Source: Rickettsiales bacterium (GTDB taxonomy: Bacteria > Pseudomonadota > Alphaproteobacteria > Rickettsiales > SXRF01). From it: 64,000 nucleotides of DNA. Position 1 is the stretch's first letter. Every line of letters begins with the position of its first letter. The position numbers were made by a program, and so were the translations under genes. The notes below the pieces were generated by a model. It worked only from the letters and a program-made list of their open reading frames with translations. It ran no database searches and was not told the DNA's origin. Shown in pieces: positions 8,956 to 20,567 of the stretch. The stretch spans positions 1-64,000 of the forward strand of contig JAJTHB010000014.1 in assembly GCA_021299465.1 (NCBI GenBank). Direction: 5' to 3'.

Positions 8956-9507
8956 ATGTCAGAAAATCTGGTTGCCGAACGAGCTGCCACACCTTACCGC
9001 GCAGAAAAACAAGATCACATCGTGATCCGTGCGATGCTGCTTGCGGACATTCCTGCAATCTGTGATATGGCCGAACGGATCTGGCGCAAACATTATGTGC
9101 CGGAAATTGTGACCGCTGAACAAATTGAATACATGTTGCCGCGTATTTATGATCCGGCGTTGATCAAGAAAAGCATGACAGATCGCAGGCAATGCTTCTG
9201 GTTAATGCTCAGTGGCGAAACACCGATCGGCTATGCCGCTGCCGAACCTCGTGGAGATGGTGGCGTTTGGTTTCTGGATAAACTCTATGTTGATATGGAT
9301 AAGCAGCGCAGCGGACTTGGTGCGATGCTGCTAAACGCTGTGCTGCTCGAGACCAAGCCGAGTGAACTTACATTACGCGTCAACCGCAAGAATCACAAAG
9401 CAATCAATTTCTATTTCAAACATGGTTTTTATATTGAGGGGCTGGACTGTTTGGATATCGGCGGGGGTTTTGTGATGGATGATTTCCTAATGCGAAAATT
9501 CGTGTAA
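8956..9507 (+). CDS. GNAT-family N-acetyltransferase
   Basis: The 183-residue protein fits the Gcn5-related acetyltransferase fold. It has an N-terminal IRAMLLADIPAICDMAERIW segment. The acetyl-CoA pyrophosphate loop is KQRSGLGAMLL at about residues 116-126, followed by LRVNRKNHKAINFYFKHGF (motif B). The last part covers a strand pair. An alternative GTG at 8908 would add 16 residues but lies inside aroB; the ATG at 8956 was preferred, though neither has a clear ribosome site. The substrate is unknown. It sits between aroB and a CorC-like gene with 6-17 nt gaps, so it is probably cotranscribed. Confidence 0.8.
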   Translation: MSENLVAERAATPYRAEKQDHIVIRAMLLADIPAICDMAERIWRKHYVPEIVTAEQIEYMLPRIYDPALIKKSMTDRRQCFWLMLSGETPIGYAAAEPRGDGGVWFLDKLYVDMDKQRSGLGAMLLNAVLLETKPSELTLRVNRKNHKAINFYFKHGFYIEGLDCLDIGGGFVMDDFLMRKFV

Positions 9508-9513
9508 CCCGCT

Positions 9514-10824
9514 ATGCCTGAAATTAGCAACGAGATCCTGTTTTACGGGATTGCAATTTTGTTACTGTTATTCGTATCGGCGTTTTTTTCAGCGTCCGAA
9601 ACGGCGATGACGGCAGTCTCCCGCGCGCGGCTTTACCAGCTGGTAATCGATGGTAATAAGCGCGCGCAGGCGGTCAGCAAGCTCAGACGCAATAAAGAAG
9701 CGACGATTGGCACCGTGCTGCTCGGCAATAACGCGGTGAATATTGCCGCCTCGACCATTGCCACGACACTGACCATACGCCTGTTTGGTACCGAAGAAGG
9801 CGGGCTGGTGATTGTGACAATCGTCATGACACTACTGGTTGTGATATTCACCGAGGTCTTGCCGAAAACCTACGCCATTCAAAATGCCGAGCGCGTGTCG
9901 CTGGCGCTGTCACCGGCGCTGAGCATTCTGGTAAAATTACTTTACCCGATCACCCACACCATTCAAATCATCATTCGCGCGGTGCTGAAACTTTTTGGTG
10001 TGGATATTACCCAAAGCAACACGCTCATTTCCGCGACCGATGTTGTGCGCGGCACCATCGAGCTGCATCACCGCGAAGGCAAGATGATCAAGCAGGATAG
10101 GGACATGCTCGGCAGCATTCTTGATCTCAATGACATCGAGGTCGAAAATGTCATGATCCACCGCATGGAGGTAGAAACGATCGATGCCACCCTGCCCGCA
10201 CCGGAGCTGATCAAACAAGCCGTATCCACCATGCATAGCCGCATTCCGCTTTGGCGCGGCGAGCCTGATAATATCATTGGCATTTTGCATGTTAAAGATC
10301 TGGTGAAAGCGATGAGCGGCAGACTGGGCACGCTTTCCAGCGAAGATATCGTCGCCATCTGCCACAAACCATGGTTCATACCGGAAACGACCAGTCTGCA
10401 TGACCAGCTGCTTGCCTTTCGTAACCGCAGGCAGCATTTCGCGCTGGTGGTCGATGAATATGGCAGCTGGCAGGGCATCGTCACGCTGGAAGACATCATC
10501 GAGGAAATTGTTGGAAACATCGATGACGAGCATGATGAGAGCTCACGCGAAATTCAAAAAATCTCCGATCATTCCTATCTGGTGAATGGCTCGGTGACGC
10601 TGCGTGACTTGAAGCGCCAGCTTGATTGGGATTTTCCTGATGAGCACGCATCGACCATCGCCGGCCTCTTAATTCATGAAGCTCAGACGATTCCTTCTGT
10701 GGGCGATCATTATTTCTTCCATGGCTTTCGTTTTACCGTAGTGGAGAAAGACGATACGCAGCTAACTTCTCTGCGCATTGAAAAGCTTGCTTCCGCACCC
10801 ATCGAGGATGATGTCGAGCTGTGA
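9514..10824 (+). CDS. CNNM/CorC (HlyC) family membrane protein with CBS pair
   Basis: The 436-residue protein has an N-terminal DUF21/CNNM transmembrane domain (about residues 1-185) that includes SAFFSASETAMTAVSRAR and the Pro-rich EVLPKTYAIQNAERV. A pair of CBS domains follows at about 205-330 (QHFALVVDEYGSWQGIVTLEDIIEEIVG). It ends in a CorC_HlyC transporter-associated domain (about 340-425, SDHSYLVNGSVTLRDLKRQL). Known role of the family: magnesium or cobalt efflux or regulation. The hemolysin name is historical. It overlaps the next small gene by 4 nt, as in many alphaproteobacteria. Confidence 0.88.
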   Translation: MPEISNEILFYGIAILLLLFVSAFFSASETAMTAVSRARLYQLVIDGNKRAQAVSKLRRNKEATIGTVLLGNNAVNIAASTIATTLTIRLFGTEEGGLVIVTIVMTLLVVIFTEVLPKTYAIQNAERVSLALSPALSILVKLLYPITHTIQIIIRAVLKLFGVDITQSNTLISATDVVRGTIELHHREGKMIKQDRDMLGSILDLNDIEVENVMIHRMEVETIDATLPAPELIKQAVSTMHSRIPLWRGEPDNIIGILHVKDLVKAMSGRLGTLSSEDIVAICHKPWFIPETTSLHDQLLAFRNRRQHFALVVDEYGSWQGIVTLEDIIEEIVGNIDDEHDESSREIQKISDHSYLVNGSVTLRDLKRQLDWDFPDEHASTIAGLLIHEAQTIPSVGDHYFFHGFRFTVVEKDDTQLTSLRIEKLASAPIEDDVEL

Positions 10825-11021
10825 CGCGCGCGCCCTCAGATGAAGGCTATATTGTGGAATATGTCGCAGTAGGCGGCTCGATGAAGGTCACCGCATTTGA
10901 TCCCATCACACTGACCGAAGCCAGTATCATCGCCCCTAGCGGTGCATCACAGCATGACATGGCTACACTTGCCATACGCAAGCTCGACTATGTGCTGGGC
11001 AAAAAGCAAGGCGGTGAATGA
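10821..11021 (+). CDS. DUF6898-like small protein
   Basis: The 66-residue cytoplasmic protein has a GTG start overlapping the previous stop. The pattern YIVEYVAVGGSMKVTAFDP ... ATLAIRKLDYVLGKK matches the small alphaproteobacterial DUF6898 family as I remember it: a beta-rich first half with VKVTA, then a short helix ending RKLRYVL. Function is unknown. It sits between a CorC-like gene and a class A penicillin-binding protein gene, overlapping the latter by 4 nt, so coexpression with cell-envelope genes is likely. Confidence 0.7.
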   Translation: MTRAPSDEGYIVEYVAVGGSMKVTAFDPITLTEASIIAPSGASQHDMATLAIRKLDYVLGKKQGGE

Positions 11022-13057
11022 TGGCTCGTTTTTTTAAAAGACGCAAAAGACAGCGTAAATACCCCAATTATCGCGGGCGGCGTCAGCCTGTTCTGGAATC
11101 ACGCAGCAGAAAAGAAACCGCAAGCGAAACCAAAGCCGATAAGCGCTATACGCGTTCGCCTCGCCGTAGCGGTTTCGGAAGTTTCGTGCGACGCACAATG
11201 CTTTATGCCGGCATCGCAGGCACGGTGTTTATGGCTTATGTCTGGATCACGCTGCCGGATATTGACGGATTGAACCGTTTCCTCAAAACCCCCAGCATTG
11301 TGGTGAAAGCCGAGGATGGCAAGATCATCGGCAGCTTTGGTGATGTTTACGGCGATTTCGTGCGGTTTGATGAATTTCCTACCGCGCTGGTTGATGCGGT
11401 GATGGCAACTGAAGATCGTAATTTTTACTATCATTTTGGTGTTGATCCGCTTGGCCTGGCGCGAGCGATGTGGGTGAATTTCCAAGCGGGCAAAGTAGTG
11501 CAAGGTGGCAGCACGATCACCCAGCAAGTCGCCAAAAACGTATTTCTCACACCGGAACGCTCGATGATGCGCAAATTGCGCGAGATGATCCTCGCGTTCA
11601 AACTCGAGTACCGGTTTTCCAAGCAGGACATCATGGCGATTTACCTGAACCGCGTTTATCTCGGTGCTGGCACTTACGGCGTTGATGCTGCCTCGCGGCG
11701 CTATTTTGATAAATCGGCGCGCGATATTAATTTAAGTGAGGCGTCGATTCTTGCCGGTCTTCTCAAAGCGCCGTCGCGTTTTGCTCCTACCAGCAACCCC
11801 ACCCGCGCCAAACAGCGTGCCGAGCAGGTGCTTATCAACATGCAGGATGCAGGTTATTTAAGCGAGTCACAAACCAAACGTGCGCGTGAGCAGCTGCGCG
11901 AAGCGATGAGCACGCGCAAACGCGAGACGCAAGGCAGCATGTATTTTGCTGAGTGGGTGGCCGATCAGGTGTCTGAGATTCTTGGCACGACCGGCGAAGA
12001 TGTGGTGGTGATCACCACCCTTAAGCCTGATTTGCAAGATGCTGCCGAAAAAGCGGTTACCAGCTTGCTTGCTAAAGATGGTGATAAAGAGAAAATCTCG
12101 CAGGCAGCGCTGGTTTCCATGTTGCCGGATGGCGCCGTGGTCGCAATGCTTGGCGGACGCAGCTATGCGGAAAGCCAGTTCAACCGCGCCACACAGTCGC
12201 AGCGCCAGCCGGGCTCAGCGTTTAAATTGTTTGTCTATCTCGCAGGTCTGGAAAACGGTATGTGGCCGGATATGCTGGTGGAGGACGCGCCAATTACGAT
12301 TCCCATCCCGGGCGGCACCTGGCGACCTAAAAACTATACTGGGCGTTTCCTTGGCGAAGTTACGCTGCGCGAGGCTGTGGCTGATTCCATCAATACCGTT
12401 GCAGCATCGGTGGCACAGCAGGCAGGCGTTGAGAATGTCGTCGATATGGCAAAGCGCTTGGGCGTTAATTCACCTATGATCCCTGTACCCAGCATTGCGT
12501 TAGGCTCGACGGAGGTCACACTGCTCGAACTCACCACCGCTTATGCTCATATGCCATCCGGCGGCGAGGTAGTGGTACCACGAGGCATCAGCCGGATCGA
12601 GACCAGCCAAGGTAGCGTGCTTTATGAATATGAACCTAAAAAAAGCGCGCAGGTGATTAGCACCAATAGCGTGAATATGATGAACGATATGCTGATGGCG
12701 GTGACCACCAGCGGCACCGGTCGCCGCGCGCAAATCGGCAGACCGATTGCTGGTAAAACCGGTACGACTTCGGATTATAAAGATGCATGGTTTATCGGCT
12801 ACACGGCGCAGCTGGCAACCGGCGTATGGGTAGGAAATGATGATAACACGCCGATGAAAAAAGTCACCGGCGGGGGCATGCCGTCTGCGATCTGGCGCGA
12901 CTATATGAAAGTAGCCATGACCGACATGGCCACACGCGGCCTTTCAACAGAATTTAGCCCGCCAGAGCAGCTCCCGTGGCAAGAAGGTGAGGCAGGACTA
13001 AAACCTAATGATGTGAAACTTGGCCCAGAATTTTGGAACAAGCTGATGGGGCAGTAG
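11018..13057 (+). CDS. mrcA: Class A penicillin-binding protein 1A
   Basis: Bifunctional peptidoglycan glycosyltransferase and transpeptidase at the inner membrane. A very basic cytoplasmic tail (about residues 1-60, many Arg/Lys) is followed by a membrane anchor at about 61-79. The GT51 domain shows ATEDRNFYYHFGVD with the catalytic Glu132, and QGGSTITQQVAKN near 162. The transpeptidase domain shows SAFK with Ser400 as nucleophile, DSIN near 455 and AGKTGTTSDY near 577. The length of 679 residues is shorter than enteric PBP1A (about 850) but common in alphaproteobacteria lacking the OB insert. It overlaps the upstream DUF6898-like gene. Confidence 0.93.
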   Translation: MMARFFKRRKRQRKYPNYRGRRQPVLESRSRKETASETKADKRYTRSPRRSGFGSFVRRTMLYAGIAGTVFMAYVWITLPDIDGLNRFLKTPSIVVKAEDGKIIGSFGDVYGDFVRFDEFPTALVDAVMATEDRNFYYHFGVDPLGLARAMWVNFQAGKVVQGGSTITQQVAKNVFLTPERSMMRKLREMILAFKLEYRFSKQDIMAIYLNRVYLGAGTYGVDAASRRYFDKSARDINLSEASILAGLLKAPSRFAPTSNPTRAKQRAEQVLINMQDAGYLSESQTKRAREQLREAMSTRKRETQGSMYFAEWVADQVSEILGTTGEDVVVITTLKPDLQDAAEKAVTSLLAKDGDKEKISQAALVSMLPDGAVVAMLGGRSYAESQFNRATQSQRQPGSAFKLFVYLAGLENGMWPDMLVEDAPITIPIPGGTWRPKNYTGRFLGEVTLREAVADSINTVAASVAQQAGVENVVDMAKRLGVNSPMIPVPSIALGSTEVTLLELTTAYAHMPSGGEVVVPRGISRIETSQGSVLYEYEPKKSAQVISTNSVNMMNDMLMAVTTSGTGRRAQIGRPIAGKTGTTSDYKDAWFIGYTAQLATGVWVGNDDNTPMKKVTGGGMPSAIWRDYMKVAMTDMATRGLSTEFSPPEQLPWQEGEAGLKPNDVKLGPEFWNKLMGQ

Positions 13058-13058
13058 C

Positions 13059-13748
13059 TCAAATCTGGTAGCGGTAAAGTTCGCTGCCTTTTGTTTTAAG
13101 CCAATCGCGGCGCTCTTTAAAATCAGGGCAGAGTGATTGTACTAAACGCCAGAAATCATCGCTATGATTCATGTGAACCAGATGCGAAACTTCATGACAC
13201 ACGACGTAATCCATCACCTCGTAGGGCGCCAGCACCAGGCGCCAAGAAAACGACATGTTGCCGCTCTGGTTACAACTTCCCCAGTGTGAATGCGTATCGC
13301 GCAGGCCGATACGCCGAACGGTTTTTCTTATGCGCGCTGCATGGTGATACGCCAGACGAGCGATTTCCTCGCGGGCACATTTGACCAGCAGATCACGCAC
13401 TCGGCGCGCCAGAAACGCCTGATCACCAAAGACCTCCATAACACCATTTGTGAGTGAAGCTGTTCCCCTGCCACCACGATGCCGGATCAGGTATGGCCTT
13501 CCGAGCACAGCAATCTCCATCCCATCATGGAAGGATATTTTCTGCGGTTTTTCGCCAAGCTCACGCTCGATCCATGCGCGCTTTTCTTCCACAAAAGAGA
13601 GCCCTTGCTTTAAGGATACGTAGCGGGGTAAAGTAAGCGTTAAAGAATGGTTAATAGGCTGGTAGCGAATCACCATCCTGCGTGTGCGCGGATGTTTGCG
13701 AATCGTAATGGGAACTTGCTGCTCGCCCATGATCAGGTAGTGAGACAT
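13059..13748 (-). CDS. YgjP/DUF45-family putative metal-dependent protease
   Basis: The 229-residue protein has the zinc-binding HExxH motif in CHEVSHLVHMNHSDDFW at about residues 183-199. A GLRDTHSHWGSC segment precedes it, typical of the YgjP-like (DUF45, M48-related) family. The N-terminal half is basic and carries RKHPRTRRMVIRY. The family's biological role is poorly known. It is convergent with the PBP1A gene, only 1 bp apart, and divergent from dnaG across about 45 bp. Confidence 0.82.
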   Translation of the reverse strand: MSHYLIMGEQQVPITIRKHPRTRRMVIRYQPINHSLTLTLPRYVSLKQGLSFVEEKRAWIERELGEKPQKISFHDGMEIAVLGRPYLIRHRGGRGTASLTNGVMEVFGDQAFLARRVRDLLVKCAREEIARLAYHHAARIRKTVRRIGLRDTHSHWGSCNQSGNMSFSWRLVLAPYEVMDYVVCHEVSHLVHMNHSDDFWRLVQSLCPDFKERRDWLKTKGSELYRYQI

Positions 13749-13792
13749 ACAGCATTACTAACGACTAACTCCTAACAACTGGTTACTGTGGC

Positions 13793-15613
13793 ATGCGTTT
13801 TCCACCAAGCTTTATTGATCGGCTGAAAAATCATTTCCTGATTTCGGAAGTGATTGGCAAACGTATCGCCATCAAACGACATGGGCGGGAATACCAAGCG
13901 CTCTGCCCGTTTCATAATGAAAAATCGCCGTCTTTTACCATCAATGATGAAAAAGGATTTTATCATTGTTTCGGCTGTGGCGCACATGGTGATGCCATTT
14001 CATTTGTGATGCAGCATGACCGCGCAAGCTATCCGGAAGCAATCGAAACACTCGCGCGCGATGCTGGTATTGCGCTGCCAGAAATTTCGCCGGAGCAAAT
14101 CAAAAAAGCGCAAACTGAAAAAACGCTCTACGATGTCATTGAGGCCGCCTGCACATGGTTTGAAAAACAGCTGCAATCGCCTGCGCATGTGCTGGCGTGG
14201 GAATATGCCAAGCAGCGCGGCATCCATACCGATTTGATGCGCCAGTTTCGCATCGGCTACGCGCCGGATGAGCGCACGGCTTTAAACAAACACCTGCTTC
14301 AGCTTGGGTTTGATGTGAAGCTTCAAATTGATGCAGGGCTTGTGATTCCAACCGATGATGGCCAGATCTATGATCGCTTTCGCGGCCGGCTCATGTTCCC
14401 GATTCGCAGCAGCAGCGGCAAGGTTATCGCTTTTGGCGGCAGGCTGCTTGCCTCATCTTCGAAGAATTTGCCTAAATATCTGAACTCGCCGGAAACCGCT
14501 TTGTTTAAAAAAGGCGAGATGCTGTTCAACCTCGATCAGGCGAAAAAACCTGCACGCGAAACAGGAATGGTTGCAGTGATGGAAGGCTATATGGATGTGG
14601 TGATGACCGCGCAGAGTGGTATCCCGTATGCCGTTGCCACGCTGGGCACCGCCGTGACACCAAGCCACCTGCGTCTCCTGTGGCAACTTTCTAAAGAGCC
14701 GGTGATGTGTCTGGATGGCGATACGGCTGGCAAACGTGCGATGCTGCGTGCAATCGAAGTGGCACTGCCATTACTTTCTGCCGGACAAAGCCTTCGTTTT
14801 GCGGTGCTACCCAAAGGAGAGGACCCAGATTCTTATGTGCAAAAATACGGCAAGGCCAGTTTCGAAACCTTGCTGCAAAATGCCAAGCGCCTGTCGCAGG
14901 TCATCTGGGAAAGTCTTGCCGCGCAGCATAAAATCACTCAGCCAGAAAGCCGCGCTGCACTCGAAGGCGCCTTCACCAAACTATGTGCATCGATTACCGA
15001 TAACGGCTTGAAGAATCATTATCTTTCCTACTTCAAAAAACAATTATGGGAATCATCGCGCACGCAAAAAACAGGTAAGCCCGCTAGCTCACGCTCAACC
15101 CATGTCGAACAAATGGCAGTGCAGCATTTTTCAGCGGTCGCTGATACACTGATCCGGCGCATGCTTAAGACACTCATTCTTTTCCCTGCCCTGCTTGGAA
15201 AAAGTCAGGTCGAGGAATTGCTGGCGCGGCTCGATATCAGAAGCGCTCCACTCGATGCCATGCGCAATGTCTTGCTTGCGAGCATCACTGACCCAGAAGC
15301 AGAGCGCGCTGATTCTCTGGCTGTGTATGTTGAATCAAAGCTTGAAGCAAGTTGGGTCAGGTCGCTGCTTAGTGACTCGCTGAAACTACCCTACACCACG
15401 ACGCTTTCGATCGATGATGCGCTTGCCCTTTGGAATGAAACGGCTGAAGCTTACCAGCTTAGTCATCTTGAGCTGGAGCTGCAGGAACTTCAAGAACGCC
15501 TGGGTGATGGCATCCAGGAAGCGGATTATATGCGTTTAATTGAGCTAAAACAATCGATTGACAAGGCTCGCCGCAACCTGACCTTCGCAGCAGCAGATAG
15601 CGATGCTATCTAG
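13793..15613 (+). CDS. dnaG: DNA primase
   Basis: Makes RNA primers for replication. The N-terminal CHC2 zinc-binding domain shows CPFHNEKSPSFTIN and FYHCFGCGAHGD (residues about 39-67). The RNA polymerase catalytic core follows (GRLMFPIRSSSGKVIAFGGR). The TOPRIM domain shows AVMEGYMDVV (about 262) and CLDGDTAGKRA (about 308). The C-terminal 180 residues are the divergent DnaB-interaction region. The length of 606 residues is normal. It is followed by rpoD after 121 bp, the classic macromolecular-synthesis order without rpsU. Confidence 0.96.
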   Translation: MRFPPSFIDRLKNHFLISEVIGKRIAIKRHGREYQALCPFHNEKSPSFTINDEKGFYHCFGCGAHGDAISFVMQHDRASYPEAIETLARDAGIALPEISPEQIKKAQTEKTLYDVIEAACTWFEKQLQSPAHVLAWEYAKQRGIHTDLMRQFRIGYAPDERTALNKHLLQLGFDVKLQIDAGLVIPTDDGQIYDRFRGRLMFPIRSSSGKVIAFGGRLLASSSKNLPKYLNSPETALFKKGEMLFNLDQAKKPARETGMVAVMEGYMDVVMTAQSGIPYAVATLGTAVTPSHLRLLWQLSKEPVMCLDGDTAGKRAMLRAIEVALPLLSAGQSLRFAVLPKGEDPDSYVQKYGKASFETLLQNAKRLSQVIWESLAAQHKITQPESRAALEGAFTKLCASITDNGLKNHYLSYFKKQLWESSRTQKTGKPASSRSTHVEQMAVQHFSAVADTLIRRMLKTLILFPALLGKSQVEELLARLDIRSAPLDAMRNVLLASITDPEAERADSLAVYVESKLEASWVRSLLSDSLKLPYTTTLSIDDALALWNETAEAYQLSHLELELQELQERLGDGIQEADYMRLIELKQSIDKARRNLTFAAADSDAI

Positions 15614-15723
15614 CCCTTGTAAAACCCATTGAAAAAAATAAAAAACAGCTTATATCTCATTCGTTTAATTGGACCTAACACGCTGGTTGTCATTCATCGA
15701 AGTAACATCCATTCCTAAAATCT

Positions 15724-15730
15724 AAGGAGG
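15724..15730 (+). promoter_or_regulatory. Perfect ribosome binding site for the long rpoD frame
   Basis: AAGGAGG lies 4 nt before the ATG at 15735. It favours this start over the in-frame ATG at 15783, which has only a weak site. The favoured start gives an N-terminus MWWWWQQSG. Confidence 0.55.
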
Positions 15731-15734
15731 CTGC

Positions 15735-18200
<2,466 letters not shown>

Positions 18201-18201
18201 T

Positions 18202-18588
18202 GTGACCATTACCACCCGCCTGTTTACTTCTTTTTATGGCAAGCCCGTCGGCGGCGATGCGTTTGGTAACCAGTATTATATCGAGCGGGCACCTAAAAAG
18301 GGTGCGCGGGCGAAGCGATGGGTTCGTTATAGCGGCGCCTCTTTTTTCCAAGAGCTGATTGGCTGGGGTATGCCCGATCCCTCGCGCGTACCGCCGGAGT
18401 GGCATGGCTGGCTTCATTATACGACTGACCTACCACCAACCAACCGCACCATCAAACACCATGCTTGGGAAAAACCCCACCAGCCAAACTTGACTGGCAC
18501 CACCGGCGCTTACCTGCCACCCGGTCATCTTGAAAAAGGTGCAGACCGTTCGCCTGCTACCGCCGATTACGAGGCGTGGAAGCCCTAA
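18202..18588 (+). CDS. NDUFA12-family NADH:ubiquinone oxidoreductase subunit
   Basis: Accessory subunit of respiratory complex I found in alphaproteobacteria and mitochondria. The 129-residue product shows the family pattern: FGNQYYIE near residue 21, RWVRYSG near 38, PSRVPPEWHGWLHYTTDLPP near 60, and KPHQPNLTGTTGAYLPPG near 92. The GTG at 18202, just after the rpoD stop, is chosen; the open frame extends upstream through rpoD but without family resemblance. In many alphaproteobacteria this gene is followed by mlaD and a DUF2155 gene. Here three opposite-strand genes lie between them. Confidence 0.88.
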   Translation: MTITTRLFTSFYGKPVGGDAFGNQYYIERAPKKGARAKRWVRYSGASFFQELIGWGMPDPSRVPPEWHGWLHYTTDLPPTNRTIKHHAWEKPHQPNLTGTTGAYLPPGHLEKGADRSPATADYEAWKP

Positions 18589-18603
18589 GTCGAGATGGCT
18601 TAG

Positions 18604-19455
18604 TTAAAACATCAGCCATAGCGTTGCCGTAAGCCATAGCGCAAGATTCACTTGCTGCCAGCGATCAGTAAGCAGCAACGCCTCTGGCTCACCGCCTTTG
18701 TTATAGACATAAATTGCCTGCAAATAACGAAACAGACCAAATGCCACAAAGCCAGTCGTATAGACAATTTCCACGCGTCCGGTATGTTTAGCGATTTCTA
18801 CGGTGTAAATCGCATAGGTGATGAGCGCCGCGCAGCCCGAGACATTGACCAGGCGATCAAGCAGTGCACGATTATAATTCACAAGATTGGGCTTACTGGC
18901 AGCATAGGTTTCGATACCGACTTCGTGGTAGCGTTTACCAAAGGCGATAAAGAGGGCTAAGAAAAAGGTCGATAAAATAATCCACGGCGACACAGTCACG
19001 CCAAGCGCATAACAGCCCATGAGCACACGCATCACATAACAAGAAGCAATGAAGAAAACATCGAGCAACGCATGGCGCTTAAGCAGGAACGTATAAAGCA
19101 CATTACTGAGCACATAGATGACGAGCATCGCAGCGCAAGCAGGCGGTAATTGCAAAACAACAAATAGCGCGACAGCGCTCATAAGTGATGCCAGCAGGCC
19201 AGCCTGAAGAGACGTTACTTTTCCTGTGGCGAGCGGACGCAGTTTTTTGACCGGATGCAAGCGGTCTTCGGCCACATCGCGAAGATCATTGATGATGTAA
19301 ACCACCGACGATACGGCAATGAACGATAGCACAGCCAGCAACCCCAGCTGCCATGCCTGAGCATCCATAAATTTGCCCGCAAAAAAGAGCGGCGCGAGCA
19401 CCAGCAGGTTTTTGATCCATTGCCTGGGGCGGAGAAGCGAGAGGACAGGAGTCAT
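18604..19455 (-). CDS. UbiA-family prenyltransferase, decaprenyl-phosphate phosphoribosyltransferase-like
   Basis: The 283-residue polytopic protein has about eight or nine membrane segments. It begins LRPRQWIKNLLVLAPLFF and has the aspartate motif NDLRDVAEDRLHPVKKLRP at about residues 56-74. This NDxxDxxxDxxHPxKxxRP form is what I associate with DPPR synthases (Rv3806c type), which join phosphoribosyl pyrophosphate to polyprenyl phosphate. UbiA and COQ2 quinone enzymes have different flanks. It is last in an operon of three genes joined by 4-nt overlaps. The two upstream genes encode related membrane proteins that could use the lipid-linked pentose. The specific donor and acceptor are inferred, not shown. 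Confidence 0.75.
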   Translation of the reverse strand: MTPVLSLLRPRQWIKNLLVLAPLFFAGKFMDAQAWQLGLLAVLSFIAVSSVVYIINDLRDVAEDRLHPVKKLRPLATGKVTSLQAGLLASLMSAVALFVVLQLPPACAAMLVIYVLSNVLYTFLLKRHALLDVFFIASCYVMRVLMGCYALGVTVSPWIILSTFFLALFIAFGKRYHEVGIETYAASKPNLVNYNRALLDRLVNVSGCAALITYAIYTVEIAKHTGRVEIVYTTGFVAFGLFRYLQAIYVYNKGGEPEALLLTDRWQQVNLALWLTATLWLMF

Positions 19456-20567
19456 GATGCTATTGTCGATTGTTTATTATTCCTGAAAACCGGCGAAGCG
19501 CTGATGCCAGTCCCCGCTATCAACGTATGGGTAAGCAGCAACACCATGAGCGGCATGATATCGAAGAATACGCGGTACTCACCCGGAAATCCCGCACGTA
19601 TATAGGCCAGCCAGAAGATCGGCCACAGCCAAAGCGAAAGTTTGAGAAATAGGGGTTTTTCCATCCAGCGGTAGGTTAGTAAAAAGAAAATGATAGCGAT
19701 AATAACCATACGGAAATAGCCGGACTTGGAAAAAATATCGCGCGACAGCATACGCGATATATTATCTTCCAATATCCAGCCAACATTATTTGCATAGGCA
19801 TGATAAAGACTTATTTTAATGAGCGCATAAATCGCGGCCATCAATAGTGAAAGAGAAAGATAATGCGAAAGCGATATTCGGCGATAAAACCAGATCAGAA
19901 AGAAGCACAGGATAAAGATGCTAGACTCACGGTTAAGCGTTGCCAAGGTGAACAATACAATCAGTGTATAAAATTTTCTTTTCAGGAAGCAATAGTAGCA
20001 GGCGGCAGAAAGGCAAAGCAGCGGAATGTCGTAAATATAGGTCCACTGCCAGCTGAAGGAGGGTAAAAGCCACATGCCAAAAATAGGCGCAAACCATTTA
20101 ATCGCAGGGTCTTCAGGAAATAACTCCCTGCCCAGAAGAAACATCATCCAGATAAAGCCCAGCAGAAAACCGTAATTGAGTGCTGTCGTCACTATTTTTT
20201 CGTAGGTTGCTCCTTCAAAAGCATCTTTGAACTGTGGAAGATACTTACGCATGAAACTATTTGCCTCGAGCGTTTCCATAAATGACTCACGTACTACCTG
20301 ACGTGTAGTAACCGGTGTGAGGTCGCGGATGAAAGTCGTCATGCGTGGAATAAGGATACGATAGGCGAAAGGACGCCACGCTGTGCCATTTAGCATCGCG
20401 TCGTAATCCAATCGTATGAAGCCATCGCCAAATCGAATGGAGTTGACCACCGAATGGGTCATGACGAAGCCAGAAAGAAGCAAATAAATAAAACCAAAAA
20501 TCAGTACCAAACGGCAGCGATAAAACTGCGCGCACAACTCCCGCCATAGTAATAGTACGCGACTCAT
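19452..20567 (-). CDS. Polytopic membrane protein, possible GT-C glycosyltransferase (paralogue B)
   Basis: The 371-residue protein has about eight to ten hydrophobic segments. After the first segment comes WRPFAYRILIPRMTTFIRDLTP. LATLNRESSIFILCFF lies near residue 205 and GFPGEYRVFFDIMPLMVL near 325. The same three blocks occur in the next upstream gene, so the two are paralogues. I do not recognise a named family. The long first extracytoplasmic loop and multi-span layout suggest a GT-C type sugar transferase. Overlaps of 4 nt link it to the UbiA-like gene downstream and its paralogue upstream. Confidence 0.7.
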   Translation of the reverse strand: MSRVLLLWRELCAQFYRCRLVLIFGFIYLLLSGFVMTHSVVNSIRFGDGFIRLDYDAMLNGTAWRPFAYRILIPRMTTFIRDLTPVTTRQVVRESFMETLEANSFMRKYLPQFKDAFEGATYEKIVTTALNYGFLLGFIWMMFLLGRELFPEDPAIKWFAPIFGMWLLPSFSWQWTYIYDIPLLCLSAACYYCFLKRKFYTLIVLFTLATLNRESSIFILCFFLIWFYRRISLSHYLSLSLLMAAIYALIKISLYHAYANNVGWILEDNISRMLSRDIFSKSGYFRMVIIAIIFFLLTYRWMEKPLFLKLSLWLWPIFWLAYIRAGFPGEYRVFFDIMPLMVLLLTHTLIAGTGISASPVFRNNKQSTIAS